NCBI GenBank assembly: GCA_002722385.1
Contig: PBLR01000025.1
Span: 6,295-32,076 of the forward strand
Length of the DNA: 25,782 nucleotides
Direction: 5' to 3'
Source: SAR116 cluster bacterium
GTDB taxonomy: Bacteria > Pseudomonadota > Alphaproteobacteria > Puniceispirillales > Puniceispirillaceae
Below, piece by piece: positions 1 through 8,398 of this stretch. A program made the translations under genes and the position numbers. Position 1 is the stretch's first letter. The number at the start of each line of letters is the position of its first letter. The notes under the pieces are model-generated. The model saw nothing but the letters and a program-made list of their open reading frames with translations. It did not search any database and was not told the DNA's origin.

Positions 1-998
1 GCCTGATGATCGGGACAAGTCTGGCAAAACCGGCAGCTGCCCAGACAACAGAGCCTGAGCGCGACAGCGCAACCGTGATTATGTATCACCGCTTTGGTGA
101 AGGCCGCTACCCGTCCACAAATATCAGCATGGAGCAGTTTGAAGACCATCTGGCCTTGCTGACAAACGGTGATTACACCGTGCTGCCTCTGCCGGAAATC
201 GTCGATAAGCTGAGATCAGGACAGCTGCTGCCTGACCGTACTGTGGCCATTACAATAGATGATGCGTATCTGTCTGTTTATGAAAAAGCCTGGCCTTTGC
301 TGAGACAGGCTGGACTGCCCTTCACCATTTTTGTTGCAACCAGCCCGGTCGACCGGGGCCTGAACGGCTATATGAGCTGGGACCAGCTGCGTGAATTGAA
401 AGCAGCTGGCGTGACCATCGGCTCACAAACCCATACTCACCCTCATATGCACCGCCTGAGCGTGGAACGTGTGCGAGAAGAAATCAACACATCCAACCAG
501 CGGTTTCTTGAAGAGCTGGGTCAACGCCCAGAATTTTTCGCTTATCCTTATGGTGAATACAGCCGATTCGTGATTGATGAGGTGAAAGCCTCTGGCTTTA
601 CCGCAGCGTTTGGCCAGAATTCAGGCATCATGCATAAGGATGAGGATTTCTTTGAACTGCCGCGCTTTGCGTTTAATGAAAATTACGGATCCTTGAACAG
701 GCTGAAGCTGGCCGTAAATGGCCTGCCGTTGAAGATCGCTGACTTAACCCCTGAAGATATGGTGCTGACACAAAACCCGCCTATTTATGGCTTTACCCTT
801 GATCAGGAAATGAGCCCGGTCAGCCAGTTGCGCTGTTTCGCCAGCAAATATGGGAAGCTTGATGTGACGTTGCTGGGCATGCGTGCCGAAATCAGGCTGC
901 CCGGCCCGCTGCCGTCTCCACGTGGGCGGATCAACTGTACAATGCCGGCTGGAAAAGACAGATGGCGCTGGTTCGGCCGCCAGTTCCTAACGCGTTAG
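1..998 (+). CDS. Polysaccharide deacetylase (NodB-like), 5' end cut by window edge
   Basis: Likely an exported carbohydrate esterase of the NodB fold that removes acetyl groups from a cell-envelope or surface polysaccharide. The frame is open to base 1. The first ATG (base 6) gives a protein beginning MIGTSLAKPAAAQ, which looks like the tail of a signal peptide with its cleavage region (AAA-Q) but no basic N-terminus, so the true start probably lies before the window. Residue numbers count from that ATG. The fold begins with IMYHRF (25-30), then TIDDAY (83-88) supplies the catalytic and metal Asp pair, GSQTHTHPHM (139-148) is motif 2 and FAYPYG (about 179-184) is motif 3. The first His expected in motif 2 is Gln141, with His143 and His145 following. 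The last 100 or so residues lie beyond the catalytic core and I cannot assign them. The gene ends in a 4-base convergent overlap with the glucosaminidase gene, another wall-related product. Confidence 0.85.
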   Translation, partial: LMIGTSLAKPAAAQTTEPERDSATVIMYHRFGEGRYPSTNISMEQFEDHLALLTNGDYTVLPLPEIVDKLRSGQLLPDRTVAITIDDAYLSVYEKAWPLLRQAGLPFTIFVATSPVDRGLNGYMSWDQLRELKAAGVTIGSQTHTHPHMHRLSVERVREEINTSNQRFLEELGQRPEFFAYPYGEYSRFVIDEVKASGFTAAFGQNSGIMHKDEDFFELPRFAFNENYGSLNRLKLAVNGLPLKIADLTPEDMVLTQNPPIYGFTLDQEMSPVSQLRCFASKYGKLDVTLLGMRAEIRLPGPLPSPRGRINCTMPAGKDRWRWFGRQFLTR

Positions 999-2062
999 AA
1001 AAAGCGGGCGACCAGCTTTGCCGTTTCAAACCGCTGTAAATCATTCTGGGTGATCAGCCGCCGGATTTTGTCTATATAATCATCGCCAATCTGCGCATAG
1101 CTGGACAGACCACCAACAATATCCGCAACAGATACCGTTGCAGGCGATTTCATATACCGTTCTCTGGTCTTGCGGAAATCAGCATAAGCCCGGTGGCTGT
1201 TCAGATTCAGCATATATGCCCGCACGGATGAGAGCAGGTCCGGGAACCGCCTGATAGACGCCCGCGGATCACTCTGGTTAGCGGCTTTGATGCCCAGCTT
1301 GTCATTCCAGACCCACTGGCCATAAAGCGCATTACCTTCCCTTGTGAAACGTGACTGACCCCACCCTGATTCAATCGCCGCCTGTGCCAGCGCAATAGAG
1401 ACAGGAACCGGCGCGACACGGCGCAGCAATTCGGCCTGCCAGCCTGATTTACCAGCCCAGGACGAGGCCACGCGATAGCGCTTCGAAAACGAGGCCAGAA
1501 CATTTTCATCCTGCTTTTCGATCGCCCGTTTCACCGCATCGCGCTGGCGCAGAATATCTTCATTCGCCCGCAGAACCAGAGGCAGCATAATCTGCATGAA
1601 CCGCTGTTTTCTGAGCCCGACCTCAAGCGGCCTGAGATCAGACATGCGGGTCATGAACAAACGGGGCACTTCAGCCAGTTGAGGCGAGCCTAGCACGAAA
1701 TCAAGTTCTGCTGGAAATGGTGGAGGGGGAAGCGATGGGGGCGGCCCGCGTCTGGCCGGGGCCCGATTCGGAGGCAGGATCGCGGCAGCAAGACGCGCAT
1801 TTGCCTGTTCAATTTTCAGATCAAGTTCAGCCAGCTGTTCAAGGTTCAGACCAGATTGCTGTTTCTGCTGCGTCAGTTCAGCCAGTTCCTGATCCAAACG
1901 GCTGACCAGCTCAAACTGAAGTGTTTGTTTTTTCAGAAACAAGGGCAAAGGCGGCGGAACACCGACCCCCGGCAGGACAAGCCCAAGACCGATTGCCCCC
2001 AACAGCGTGAGAACGATGGCTTTGTTTCCAATGCGAATTGTGACCTGCTGATGAAGCGACAC
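995..2062 (-). CDS. Bax-like glucosaminidase, membrane-anchored
   Basis: Predicted peptidoglycan-cleaving N-acetylglucosaminidase related to the Bax/FlgJ lysozyme-like family, 355 aa. A short N-terminus is followed by one membrane segment (about 14-32), a Gln/Glu/Leu-rich probable coiled coil (50-95) and a Pro-rich linker (98-118). The catalytic domain (about 125-355) contains SIALAQAAIESGWGQSRF (222-239), with Glu231 as the expected catalytic acid, followed by GNALYGQW. This places the enzyme in the periplasm, tethered to the inner membrane. The start is GTG at 2062, supported by GAGG six bases upstream. It lies 32 bases after the nifU stop on the same strand, so it is probably cotranscribed with nifU. 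Its stop overlaps the deacetylase stop by 4 bases. The family is clear; the exact bond cut and biological role are inferred. Confidence 0.85.
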   Translation of the reverse strand: MSLHQQVTIRIGNKAIVLTLLGAIGLGLVLPGVGVPPPLPLFLKKQTLQFELVSRLDQELAELTQQKQQSGLNLEQLAELDLKIEQANARLAAAILPPNRAPARRGPPPSLPPPPFPAELDFVLGSPQLAEVPRLFMTRMSDLRPLEVGLRKQRFMQIMLPLVLRANEDILRQRDAVKRAIEKQDENVLASFSKRYRVASSWAGKSGWQAELLRRVAPVPVSIALAQAAIESGWGQSRFTREGNALYGQWVWNDKLGIKAANQSDPRASIRRFPDLLSSVRAYMLNLNSHRAYADFRKTRERYMKSPATVSVADIVGGLSSYAQIGDDYIDKIRRLITQNDLQRFETAKLVARFF

Positions 2063-2094
2063 AAATTACCTCGCTGGACGCCTGCTGCGCGGCT

Positions 2095-2646
2095 CTAGCC
2101 GTCAGTCGGACGGACTTCACGGACCTCAGGGATATAATGGCGCAGCATATTCTCAATACCCATTTTCAAGGTCGCCGTAGAGCTGGGACAGCCCTGACAG
2201 GCCCCGCGCATCTGCAAAGTAACAACACCGTCTTCAAATGAATGGAAGGTGATGTCACCGCCATCCATTGCCACCGCAGGCCGCACCCGTGTATCCAGAA
2301 GATGTTTAATCTGCTGGACAGTTTCATTATCATCTTCACCTGTATCAGCGGTATCTGCTTTGGCTTCAATAACCGGCAGGCCAGAAGCAAAATGTTCCAT
2401 GATACCGGCCAGAACAGAAGGTTTCAACACAAACCAGTCCGCCTGATCAGCTTTGGTGATCGCCAGAAAGTCACCGCTGAAGAATACAGAATCAACACCA
2501 TTAATAGCAAACAGCCGGCTGGCCAAAGGTGAGGTTTTCGCCGCTTCTGCTGAGGTGAATTCAGCTGTGTCATTCGGTAGAACGCTGACACCGGGGATGA
2601 ATTTCAGGGTCGCCGGGTTTGGTGTGTCTTCGGTTTGAATGAACAT
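2095..2646 (-). CDS. NifU/NfuA-family Fe-S cluster scaffold or carrier
   Basis: Cytoplasmic Fe-S cluster carrier of the NFU1 type, 183 aa, which passes clusters to client enzymes. The N-terminal Nfu domain opens with MFIQTEDTPNPATLKFIPG. A short acidic linker (about 97-108) leads to the C-terminal NifU domain, where GACQGCPSST carries the cluster-binding pair Cys150 and Cys153. The start is ATG at 2646. An upstream TTG at 2652 is in frame, but the family's proteins begin at MFIQTEDTPN and an AAAGGTG ribosome site sits 7 bases before this ATG. The gene follows trpS on the same strand after a 204-base gap holding a promoter candidate and two hairpins. In many alphaproteobacteria nifU lies in the same neighbourhood as trpS, murJ, glnD and mutS. 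Confidence 0.95.
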   Translation of the reverse strand: MFIQTEDTPNPATLKFIPGVSVLPNDTAEFTSAEAAKTSPLASRLFAINGVDSVFFSGDFLAITKADQADWFVLKPSVLAGIMEHFASGLPVIEAKADTADTGEDDNETVQQIKHLLDTRVRPAVAMDGGDITFHSFEDGVVTLQMRGACQGCPSSTATLKMGIENMLRHYIPEVREVRPTDG

Positions 2647-2697
2647 GTTCAAGCACCTTTAAATTTAGGACATCATCGCCACTTGGCAGCATTGGTT

Positions 2698-2727
2698 AGT
2701 CAGGCTTTCGCACAGTTGCGTCTGACT
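2698..2727 (-). other. Nested hairpin in the nifU leader
   Basis: AGTCAG (2698-2703) pairs with CTGACT (2722-2727), enclosing a second perfect stem CGCA (2709-2712) with TGCG (2717-2720) around CAGT. It lies about 50 bases upstream of the nifU ATG and well before the ribosome binding site. The function is unknown; leader RNA structure is the simplest reading. Confidence 0.4.
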
Positions 2728-2741
2728 GCCATCTGCCCATT

Positions 2742-2784
2742 CATCAGCAAAAATCAAGAGGCAACACTGTAAATTTTGCTGATG
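2742..2784 (-). repeat. 11-bp inverted repeat at the start of the nifU leader
   Basis: CATCAGCAAAA (2742-2752) and TTTTGCTGATG (2774-2784) are perfect inverted copies around a 21-base loop. The repeat sits at the predicted transcription start of nifU. It could be a protein-binding operator, an RNA hairpin in the leader, or a weak terminator for trpS transcripts. No T-run follows it on the minus strand, so a classic intrinsic terminator is unlikely. Confidence 0.55.
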
Positions 2785-2787
2785 CAC

Positions 2788-2815
2788 ATCATACAACACT
2801 GTTCCAGTCTTGCAA
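2788..2815 (-). promoter_or_regulatory. Candidate sigma-70 promoter for nifU
   Basis: On the minus strand, TTGCAA (2810-2815) is separated by 16 bases from TATGAT (2788-2793). They match the -35 consensus at 4 of 6 and the -10 consensus at 5 of 6 positions. Transcription would begin near 2781, giving nifU a leader of about 135 bases. Found by reading; not tested. Confidence 0.4.
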
Positions 2816-2850
2816 AGAGACATCGGATAAACCCCGGCCAGCCAACAGCC

Positions 2851-3858
2851 TTAGGAAGGGGAAAGACCGATAATCTTTTTCACACCTGCGAGTACAGGAG
2901 CGGTGAGAGCCTGTGCCTGTTCGGCCCCTTTTGCCAACAGACGGTCAATTTCCTCAGGTTCAGCCAGCAACTGGTTCATTTTCGCCCCAATTGGTGCGAT
3001 GACCTGAACCGCAAGGTCAGCCAGAGCCGGCTTGAACACACCGAATCCCTGACCACCAAACTCACTGAGAATATCTGCTTCTGAACGGCCGGACAGGCCT
3101 GCAAAAATACCGACCAGATTTCGCGCTTCTGGCCTGTCTGCCAGCCCGTCTGGTTCTGATGGCAATACTTCTGGGTCAGTCTTGGCCCGTTTGATTTTTT
3201 GCGCGATATCATCTGCTGAATCAGTCAGGTTGATGCGGGTGGCGTCTGAGGTATCTGATTTGCTCATCTTGGACGAGCCGTCACGCAGGCTCATCACCCG
3301 TGCCGCTGTTTGTTGGATCTGCGGTTCAGGCTGGGGGAAGAAATCCACATCAAACATCGAATTGAACGCCATCGCGATATCACGTGTCAGCTCAAGATGC
3401 TGTTTCTGGTCTTCACCAACCGGCACATGGGTGGCTTTATAACATAAAATGTCAGCTGCCATCAGGGTTGGATAGGCATATAAGCCCACGGTTGCGTTTT
3501 CCCTGTTTTTGCCGGCTTTTTCTTTGAATTGTGTCATCCGGTTCAACCAGCCAAGACGGGCAACACAATTGAACATCCAGGCCAGTTCGGCATGTTGGGG
3601 CACACGTGACTGATTAAACAGAACCGCCTGGTCCGGATCAATGCCAGAAGCAATCAAACAGGCGGTCACCTCACGAATAGACCGGCGCAGATTATCAGGG
3701 TCCTGCGGAACTGTGATCGCATGCAGATCAACCACACAATAAATACATTCAAAATCAGCCTGCAGCGTAACCCAGTTTTTGATCGCCCCCAGATAATTGC
3801 CGAGATGCAGGTTTCCGGTTGGCTGAACACCAGAAAAAATGCGGCCAGAGCGTGTCAT
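2851..3858 (-). CDS. trpS: Tryptophanyl-tRNA synthetase
   Basis: Class I aminoacyl-tRNA synthetase that charges tRNA-Trp, 335 aa, the usual bacterial length. The HIGH-type signature is within [12 protein letters not shown] (13-24) and the KMSKS signature is seen as SKMSKSD (near 195). The start is ATG at 3858, giving [10 protein letters not shown], with AGGG about 9 bases upstream. An in-frame TTG at 3888 would add ten residues not expected in the family. The gene is 69 bases downstream of murJ on the same strand and probably ends the mutS-glnD-murJ-trpS run. I see no T-box or attenuator. Confidence 0.97.
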   Translation of the reverse strand: MTRSGRIFSGVQPTGNLHLGNYLGAIKNWVTLQADFECIYCVVDLHAITVPQDPDNLRRSIREVTACLIASGIDPDQAVLFNQSRVPQHAELAWMFNCVARLGWLNRMTQFKEKAGKNRENATVGLYAYPTLMAADILCYKATHVPVGEDQKQHLELTRDIAMAFNSMFDVDFFPQPEPQIQQTAARVMSLRDGSSKMSKSDTSDATRINLTDSADDIAQKIKRAKTDPEVLPSEPDGLADRPEARNLVGIFAGLSGRSEADILSEFGGQGFGVFKPALADLAVQVIAPIGAKMNQLLAEPEEIDRLLAKGAEQAQALTAPVLAGVKKIIGLSPS

Positions 3859-3927
3859 ATTCAAATTCCCTATCTGATTATCGGTCAACCCGAACCGGTC
3901 CTGTTATGGCCTGCCTTGGCCGATTGC

Positions 3928-5499
3928 TCAAGTTCTTTGTCTTTCTGCACGGCCAAAAAGGGCTGTTGTCAGCCCCAGCAGATGCCCTGCAAGACCATAT
4001 AACCCCATGCCCGCGGCCACACAAATCAGCATCACCAGCAGATCAGAGCTCAGCAGGGTCTGCAGGCCGGGCAGGGCAGCATAAAGCCCGGCAGCCATAA
4101 TCCCAGAGGCGAAGGCCGCTTTCAGCGCCACCATCAGGCTGGCCCCGTCAAGCCGTCTGGCCCGGGCCAGCCACGCCGCCTGCCAGATAAGGGCCAGCCA
4201 GGAGACAAGTGATGTGGCAAGAGCCAGGCCGACATGCTGATAAATCTGCATCAGAACAAGGCTGAGACAAATATTCAGCGCTACTGACACAGACGAGGTC
4301 AGCAGCACAAACCGGCCCTTATCCATCGCATATAAAGCAGATTGGGTCAGCTTCAGCCCGACAAAAGCAGGCAAGCCAAACGCATAAGCCATAAGGGCTA
4401 AAGCTGCGGCTTGTGCATCAGACAGCTGAAAGGCCCCGGACCGAAACAAACCGGTAATCAGCACTTCAGGCAGGATAAGAAGCGCCGCAACCGCAGGCAG
4501 CGTTAAAATGGCAGCCGGCCTGATTGCACTGGCCAGCTCAGCGCAGAACCCTGTCTGTTTTTCTGCTGCTGATCCGGTTTTTGCTTCCAACCGGGACAAA
4601 CGTGGCAGCAAGGCCGTTCCCAAGGCAATGCCCACCAGCCCCAGCGGCAACTGGGCCAGCCGGTCTGCATAATACAGCCAGGAAATAGACCCTGTCGCCA
4701 GAAAAGAGGCCAGCACAAGATCAACTAGCAAATTGATCTGCATCATGCCTGCCCCCAAGGCAGCCGGCACAAAACTGAACCACATCCGCCGCGCGTCTGA
4801 AGACAAGCCAAAGCGGAATAAAGGCAGGCGCAGACGTGCCCGCCGCAACTGATGCTGCAGCAACACCATCTGCCCTGTACCGGCCAGCAAAACAGCCAGC
4901 GCAACAGGCACCCCAAGATAGGCTGCTGACAGATCAAGATTGGTCTGAAAAAACGGCACACAAAACGCTCCGCCAATAAGACAGGCGTTCAAAATCACCG
5001 GGGCAAACGCCCCGCCGAAATAAGAATCCTGACTGTTCAGAAGCGCCGCCCACAACGCAACAAGAGAGATCATCGGCAAATACGGCATGGTGAGCCTGGC
5101 CAGATCAACCGCCGCGGCCAGCCGGTCAGGGGTATCCGCAAAGCCAGGGGCCAGACCTGCCACAACAAGCGGCATGAACACTTCCATCACCAGAACAATC
5201 AAAGACAAGCCCAAAAACAGAGCTGTCTGCACCTCAGCCGCCAGAATGAGGGCGGCTTTGTCTGATTTTTGTTGCCGGGCCAGGCTGTAGCTGGGCAGAA
5301 AGGCGTTGGTCAGCGCCCCTTCAGCCGTCAGCCGCCGGAACAGATTGGGCAGCTTGAACGCGACCAGAAACGCATCTGTCGCCGCCCCTGCACCCAGATA
5401 ATGGGCGAAAACCACATCACGGATAAAGCCCAGCACACGTGATATAGCGGTCAGGCCGCTGATCTGTCGAAAGGCTGCAAACAAACTCCGGCTGGCCAT
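3928..5499 (-). CDS. murJ: Lipid II flippase MurJ (MviN)
   Basis: Inner-membrane MOP-superfamily flippase that moves the peptidoglycan precursor lipid II to the periplasmic face, 523 aa with many hydrophobic segments (the family has 14). The N-terminus carries the conserved charged residues: SRVLGFIRD (20-28) with Arg21, Arg27 and Asp28, TDAF with Asp42, and PNLFRRLTAEGALTNAF (51-67) with Arg55, Arg56 and Glu60. These align with positions known to be essential in the E. coli protein. The start is ATG at 5499, one base after the glnD stop (TAA-C-ATG). The longer reading from TTG at 5547 would overlap glnD by 47 bases and add a tail untypical of MurJ. Tight linkage to glnD implies translational coupling. 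Confidence 0.96.
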   Translation of the reverse strand: MASRSLFAAFRQISGLTAISRVLGFIRDVVFAHYLGAGAATDAFLVAFKLPNLFRRLTAEGALTNAFLPSYSLARQQKSDKAALILAAEVQTALFLGLSLIVLVMEVFMPLVVAGLAPGFADTPDRLAAAVDLARLTMPYLPMISLVALWAALLNSQDSYFGGAFAPVILNACLIGGAFCVPFFQTNLDLSAAYLGVPVALAVLLAGTGQMVLLQHQLRRARLRLPLFRFGLSSDARRMWFSFVPAALGAGMMQINLLVDLVLASFLATGSISWLYYADRLAQLPLGLVGIALGTALLPRLSRLEAKTGSAAEKQTGFCAELASAIRPAAILTLPAVAALLILPEVLITGLFRSGAFQLSDAQAAALALMAYAFGLPAFVGLKLTQSALYAMDKGRFVLLTSSVSVALNICLSLVLMQIYQHVGLALATSLVSWLALIWQAAWLARARRLDGASLMVALKAAFASGIMAAGLYAALPGLQTLLSSDLLVMLICVAAGMGLYGLAGHLLGLTTALFGRAERQRT

Positions 5500-5500
5500 G

Positions 5501-8398
5501 TTAAGGGGTGGTCCTGTTCTGGCTGGCTTCTGCCTTTTGTAAGTCAAACACGCCCATCAGGGTCTGTTTTATTTTGGTCTGGCTGGCCTCTTTTTCAATT
5601 TTTAATCCGTAAACATCTTTGACATAAAACACATCAACCACCTTTTCCCCATAAGTAGAGGCTGTTGCTGAATTGATTTGCAGGCCAAGCTGAACCAGAT
5701 GATAGGTGATCTGATACAGCAAGCCGGGCCTGTCTGCACCATTTACCTCAATCACGGTATGGGTATTACTGCGGTTGTTGCTGACAATCACCCGGGGCGG
5801 AACGCTCATTGCTTTTTGTCGTTTCGTGATCTGAGCTGAGCGTTCCTGCAAACGGCCAAACAGGGAAATATCCCCGGCCAGAGACTGTTCAATAATTTTT
5901 GCAATCCGGTTCTGGACCTGCGGATCAGTTACCGCCTGTCTGTCTTTGTCCTGAATGCGGAACTGATCCAGAATTGTGCCGTCATAGCGCGTGTTAATGC
6001 GGGCATTCATGATTGAACAGCCCGCCACAGCAACCGCCCCAACAATCCGGCTGAACAGCCCGGGATGATCAGCAGCCATCACAACCAGGATTGTTGATTC
6101 TTTATCATCATCAATCTTGAAATCAATCAGCAGCTTTTTCTCACCTGCATTGAATTGTTCAGCCAGCCGAGCGTGATGCAGATGAGATTCTCTAGAAAAA
6201 TTGGTCCAGTAGCTGGGGTAAAACAGCTGTGCATGCGCATCGAACCGTTCATCCTCCCATTCCGCCAAAGCCTGACGTGTGGCCTGCATGGCATCTGCTG
6301 CTGCCACAGCAGACACCTCAGAAGGGGCGGCCCCGCCCAGAACCGCTTCTGAGCGGCTATACAGGTCTCTCATCAGGCTGGCTTTCCAGCCATTCCATAT
6401 CTCTGGGCCAACCGCCAGAATATCCGCCACAGTCAGAACCAGCAGCAGTTTCAGCCGTTCAGGAGACTGCACCTCAGCTGCAAAATCAGAGATTGTCTGC
6501 GGATCATTCAGATCATACCGAAATGCGGTTTTGCTCATCAGCAAATGATGCCTGATCAGCCAGACAACTGTTTCGGTGGTCTCTTCATTCAGGCCCAGCA
6601 GCGGACACAGCTGTGCGGCCACCTCAGCCCCCAGAACAGAATGATCCCCGCCGCGGCCTTTGGCAATGTCATGAAACAGGACCGCAACAAATAACGCCTG
6701 CCGTGAATTCAGCTCATGGATCAGGCGGCTGGCCACAGGGGCAATTGTTTTCAGCACCCCCTGTTCAATATCGCTGATGTTCCCCACCGCCTTGATGGTA
6801 TGTTCATCAACTGTATAGCTGTGATACATATCGAACTGCATCATCCCGACAATATGCCCGAAATCAGGCAGATATTTGCCCAGCCATCCGGCTTCATTCA
6901 TCAGCCTGAGAACCCGTTCAGGATTACGCTTGTCAGTCAGGGTGGCCAGAAACCGTTCATGTGTTTTTGGCGACTGAAGGTCAGCCGTGGTCAGGGCGCG
7001 CACAGCCCGGGTAAGGCGGCGCAGCGTGTCGGGATGGATATCAAGCTCATGAATTTGGGCCAGATAAAACAGCTCAATGATCAGATCTCTGTTATCGCGA
7101 AACCGCAATTTATCTGGTAGATGAAGCCGTTCACCTTCAAGGCTAAAGGGTTTGATATTCAAGCGTTGCGAAAAGCCACCCACCCAGAATTTACGCAAAT
7201 TAAGGCGTGGCCTCTGGTCAAAATCTGTCGCCAGGGCCGCACAAAAAATACGGGTCAGATTGCCGACCTGGCGAGCCGCCAGATAATAGCGCTTCATAAA
7301 CCGTTCGACACCGCGCAAACCAGACCGATCAGAAAACCCCATTTGCGGGGCAATCTGCATCTGTGCATCAAAAGACAGCCGGTCATCCTCGCGGCCATGA
7401 TGTAAATGCAGAAAACAGCGAACTGTCCATAAAAACCGTTGGGCAGCAGCAAAGGCTCTGGCCTCTGATGACCGCAATATGCCCACCGTTAATATGGCCT
7501 GAACATGGTCAAGCCGGTAGGCGTATTTTGTTATCCAGAACAGGGTATGCAAATCGCGCAAACCCCCTTTGCCATCTTTGACATTTGGTTCAACCGCATA
7601 ACGCGTGCCGCCGAAACGGCCATGCCGCTGGTCGCGTTCTGTTAATTTGGCTTCAACAAAATCCAGAACCGGCTGCCCCGAAAGCCATGTTTTAAACGCC
7701 TTCAGAAGCTGGTCTGACAGCTCTTCATTTCCGGTTATTGGCCGCATTTCAAGAAGCGACGTGCAAATAGTCACATCTTCAGACGCCGCTCTGATATTTT
7801 CATTGACCGTGCGGCTGGCATGCCCGACGCTCAGGCCCAGATCCCATAAAAGATATAAAATGAACTCAACAAATTCGACATCTGATTTCTTCTGTTTCTG
7901 GGGCATCACAAACAACAGATCAATATCACTGAACGGGGCCAGCTCACCACGCCCATAACCACCGACCGCCATCACCGCAAAGCGGGGCTCAGCCGCAAAA
8001 ACATGCTGGCGGGCACAGGCCACCACACCAGAGATGATAGAATCGAGAAGCACAGCATGCGCGCCGACATAAACAGCCCCGTCACGTCGGCTCACCAGCA
8101 TCTCTTCAAGAGCAGCGCGTCCACTTGCAAGCGTGCTCTTCACCAGCTCAAGAAGGGCTGCTCTCTGCTCTGATTTGGCCTGTTTTCCGGCAAAAATACC
8201 TTCTACATCCGCAGCAAACGCCTGCTGGTCAAAAACATCAAACGCCGCTGTACCCTGCTTGTTTTTCACCAGCTCAAGAGGGGCCAGCCAGCTCTGCCAG
8301 ACAGAGGTGGTTTGCAGGTTTACCAGCGCGGATGTGGATGCGGGCACAGTTGTTCTCCTTGCCTGCTGGTCAGCATTGTCATCTGCCTGATTTATCAT
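5501..8398 (-). CDS. glnD: PII uridylyltransferase / uridylyl-removing enzyme
   Basis: Bifunctional nitrogen sensor, 965 aa. It uridylylates PII proteins when glutamine is low and removes UMP when glutamine is high. Domains in order: nucleotidyltransferase with GGYGRGE (145-151) and SDID (157-160) holding the metal Asp pair; the GlnD helper region; an HD hydrolase domain with LFHDIAKGRGGDHS (about 573-586); and two C-terminal ACT glutamine sensors, beginning near ILVVMAADHPGLFSRI (about 769) and VIEVNGADRPGLLYQI (about 881). The ATG at 8398 lies inside the end of mutS (20-base overlap), and the upstream ribosome site is weak, so translation is probably coupled to mutS. murJ follows after one base. 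An N-terminal stretch of about 50 residues before the conserved part is low in recognisable features. Confidence 0.97.
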   Translation of the reverse strand: MINQADDNADQQARRTTVPASTSALVNLQTTSVWQSWLAPLELVKNKQGTAAFDVFDQQAFAADVEGIFAGKQAKSEQRAALLELVKSTLASGRAALEEMLVSRRDGAVYVGAHAVLLDSIISGVVACARQHVFAAEPRFAVMAVGGYGRGELAPFSDIDLLFVMPQKQKKSDVEFVEFILYLLWDLGLSVGHASRTVNENIRAASEDVTICTSLLEMRPITGNEELSDQLLKAFKTWLSGQPVLDFVEAKLTERDQRHGRFGGTRYAVEPNVKDGKGGLRDLHTLFWITKYAYRLDHVQAILTVGILRSSEARAFAAAQRFLWTVRCFLHLHHGREDDRLSFDAQMQIAPQMGFSDRSGLRGVERFMKRYYLAARQVGNLTRIFCAALATDFDQRPRLNLRKFWVGGFSQRLNIKPFSLEGERLHLPDKLRFRDNRDLIIELFYLAQIHELDIHPDTLRRLTRAVRALTTADLQSPKTHERFLATLTDKRNPERVLRLMNEAGWLGKYLPDFGHIVGMMQFDMYHSYTVDEHTIKAVGNISDIEQGVLKTIAPVASRLIHELNSRQALFVAVLFHDIAKGRGGDHSVLGAEVAAQLCPLLGLNEETTETVVWLIRHHLLMSKTAFRYDLNDPQTISDFAAEVQSPERLKLLLVLTVADILAVGPEIWNGWKASLMRDLYSRSEAVLGGAAPSEVSAVAAADAMQATRQALAEWEDERFDAHAQLFYPSYWTNFSRESHLHHARLAEQFNAGEKKLLIDFKIDDDKESTILVVMAADHPGLFSRIVGAVAVAGCSIMNARINTRYDGTILDQFRIQDKDRQAVTDPQVQNRIAKIIEQSLAGDISLFGRLQERSAQITKRQKAMSVPPRVIVSNNRSNTHTVIEVNGADRPGLLYQITYHLVQLGLQINSATASTYGEKVVDVFYVKDVYGLKIEKEASQTKIKQTLMGVFDLQKAEASQNRTTP

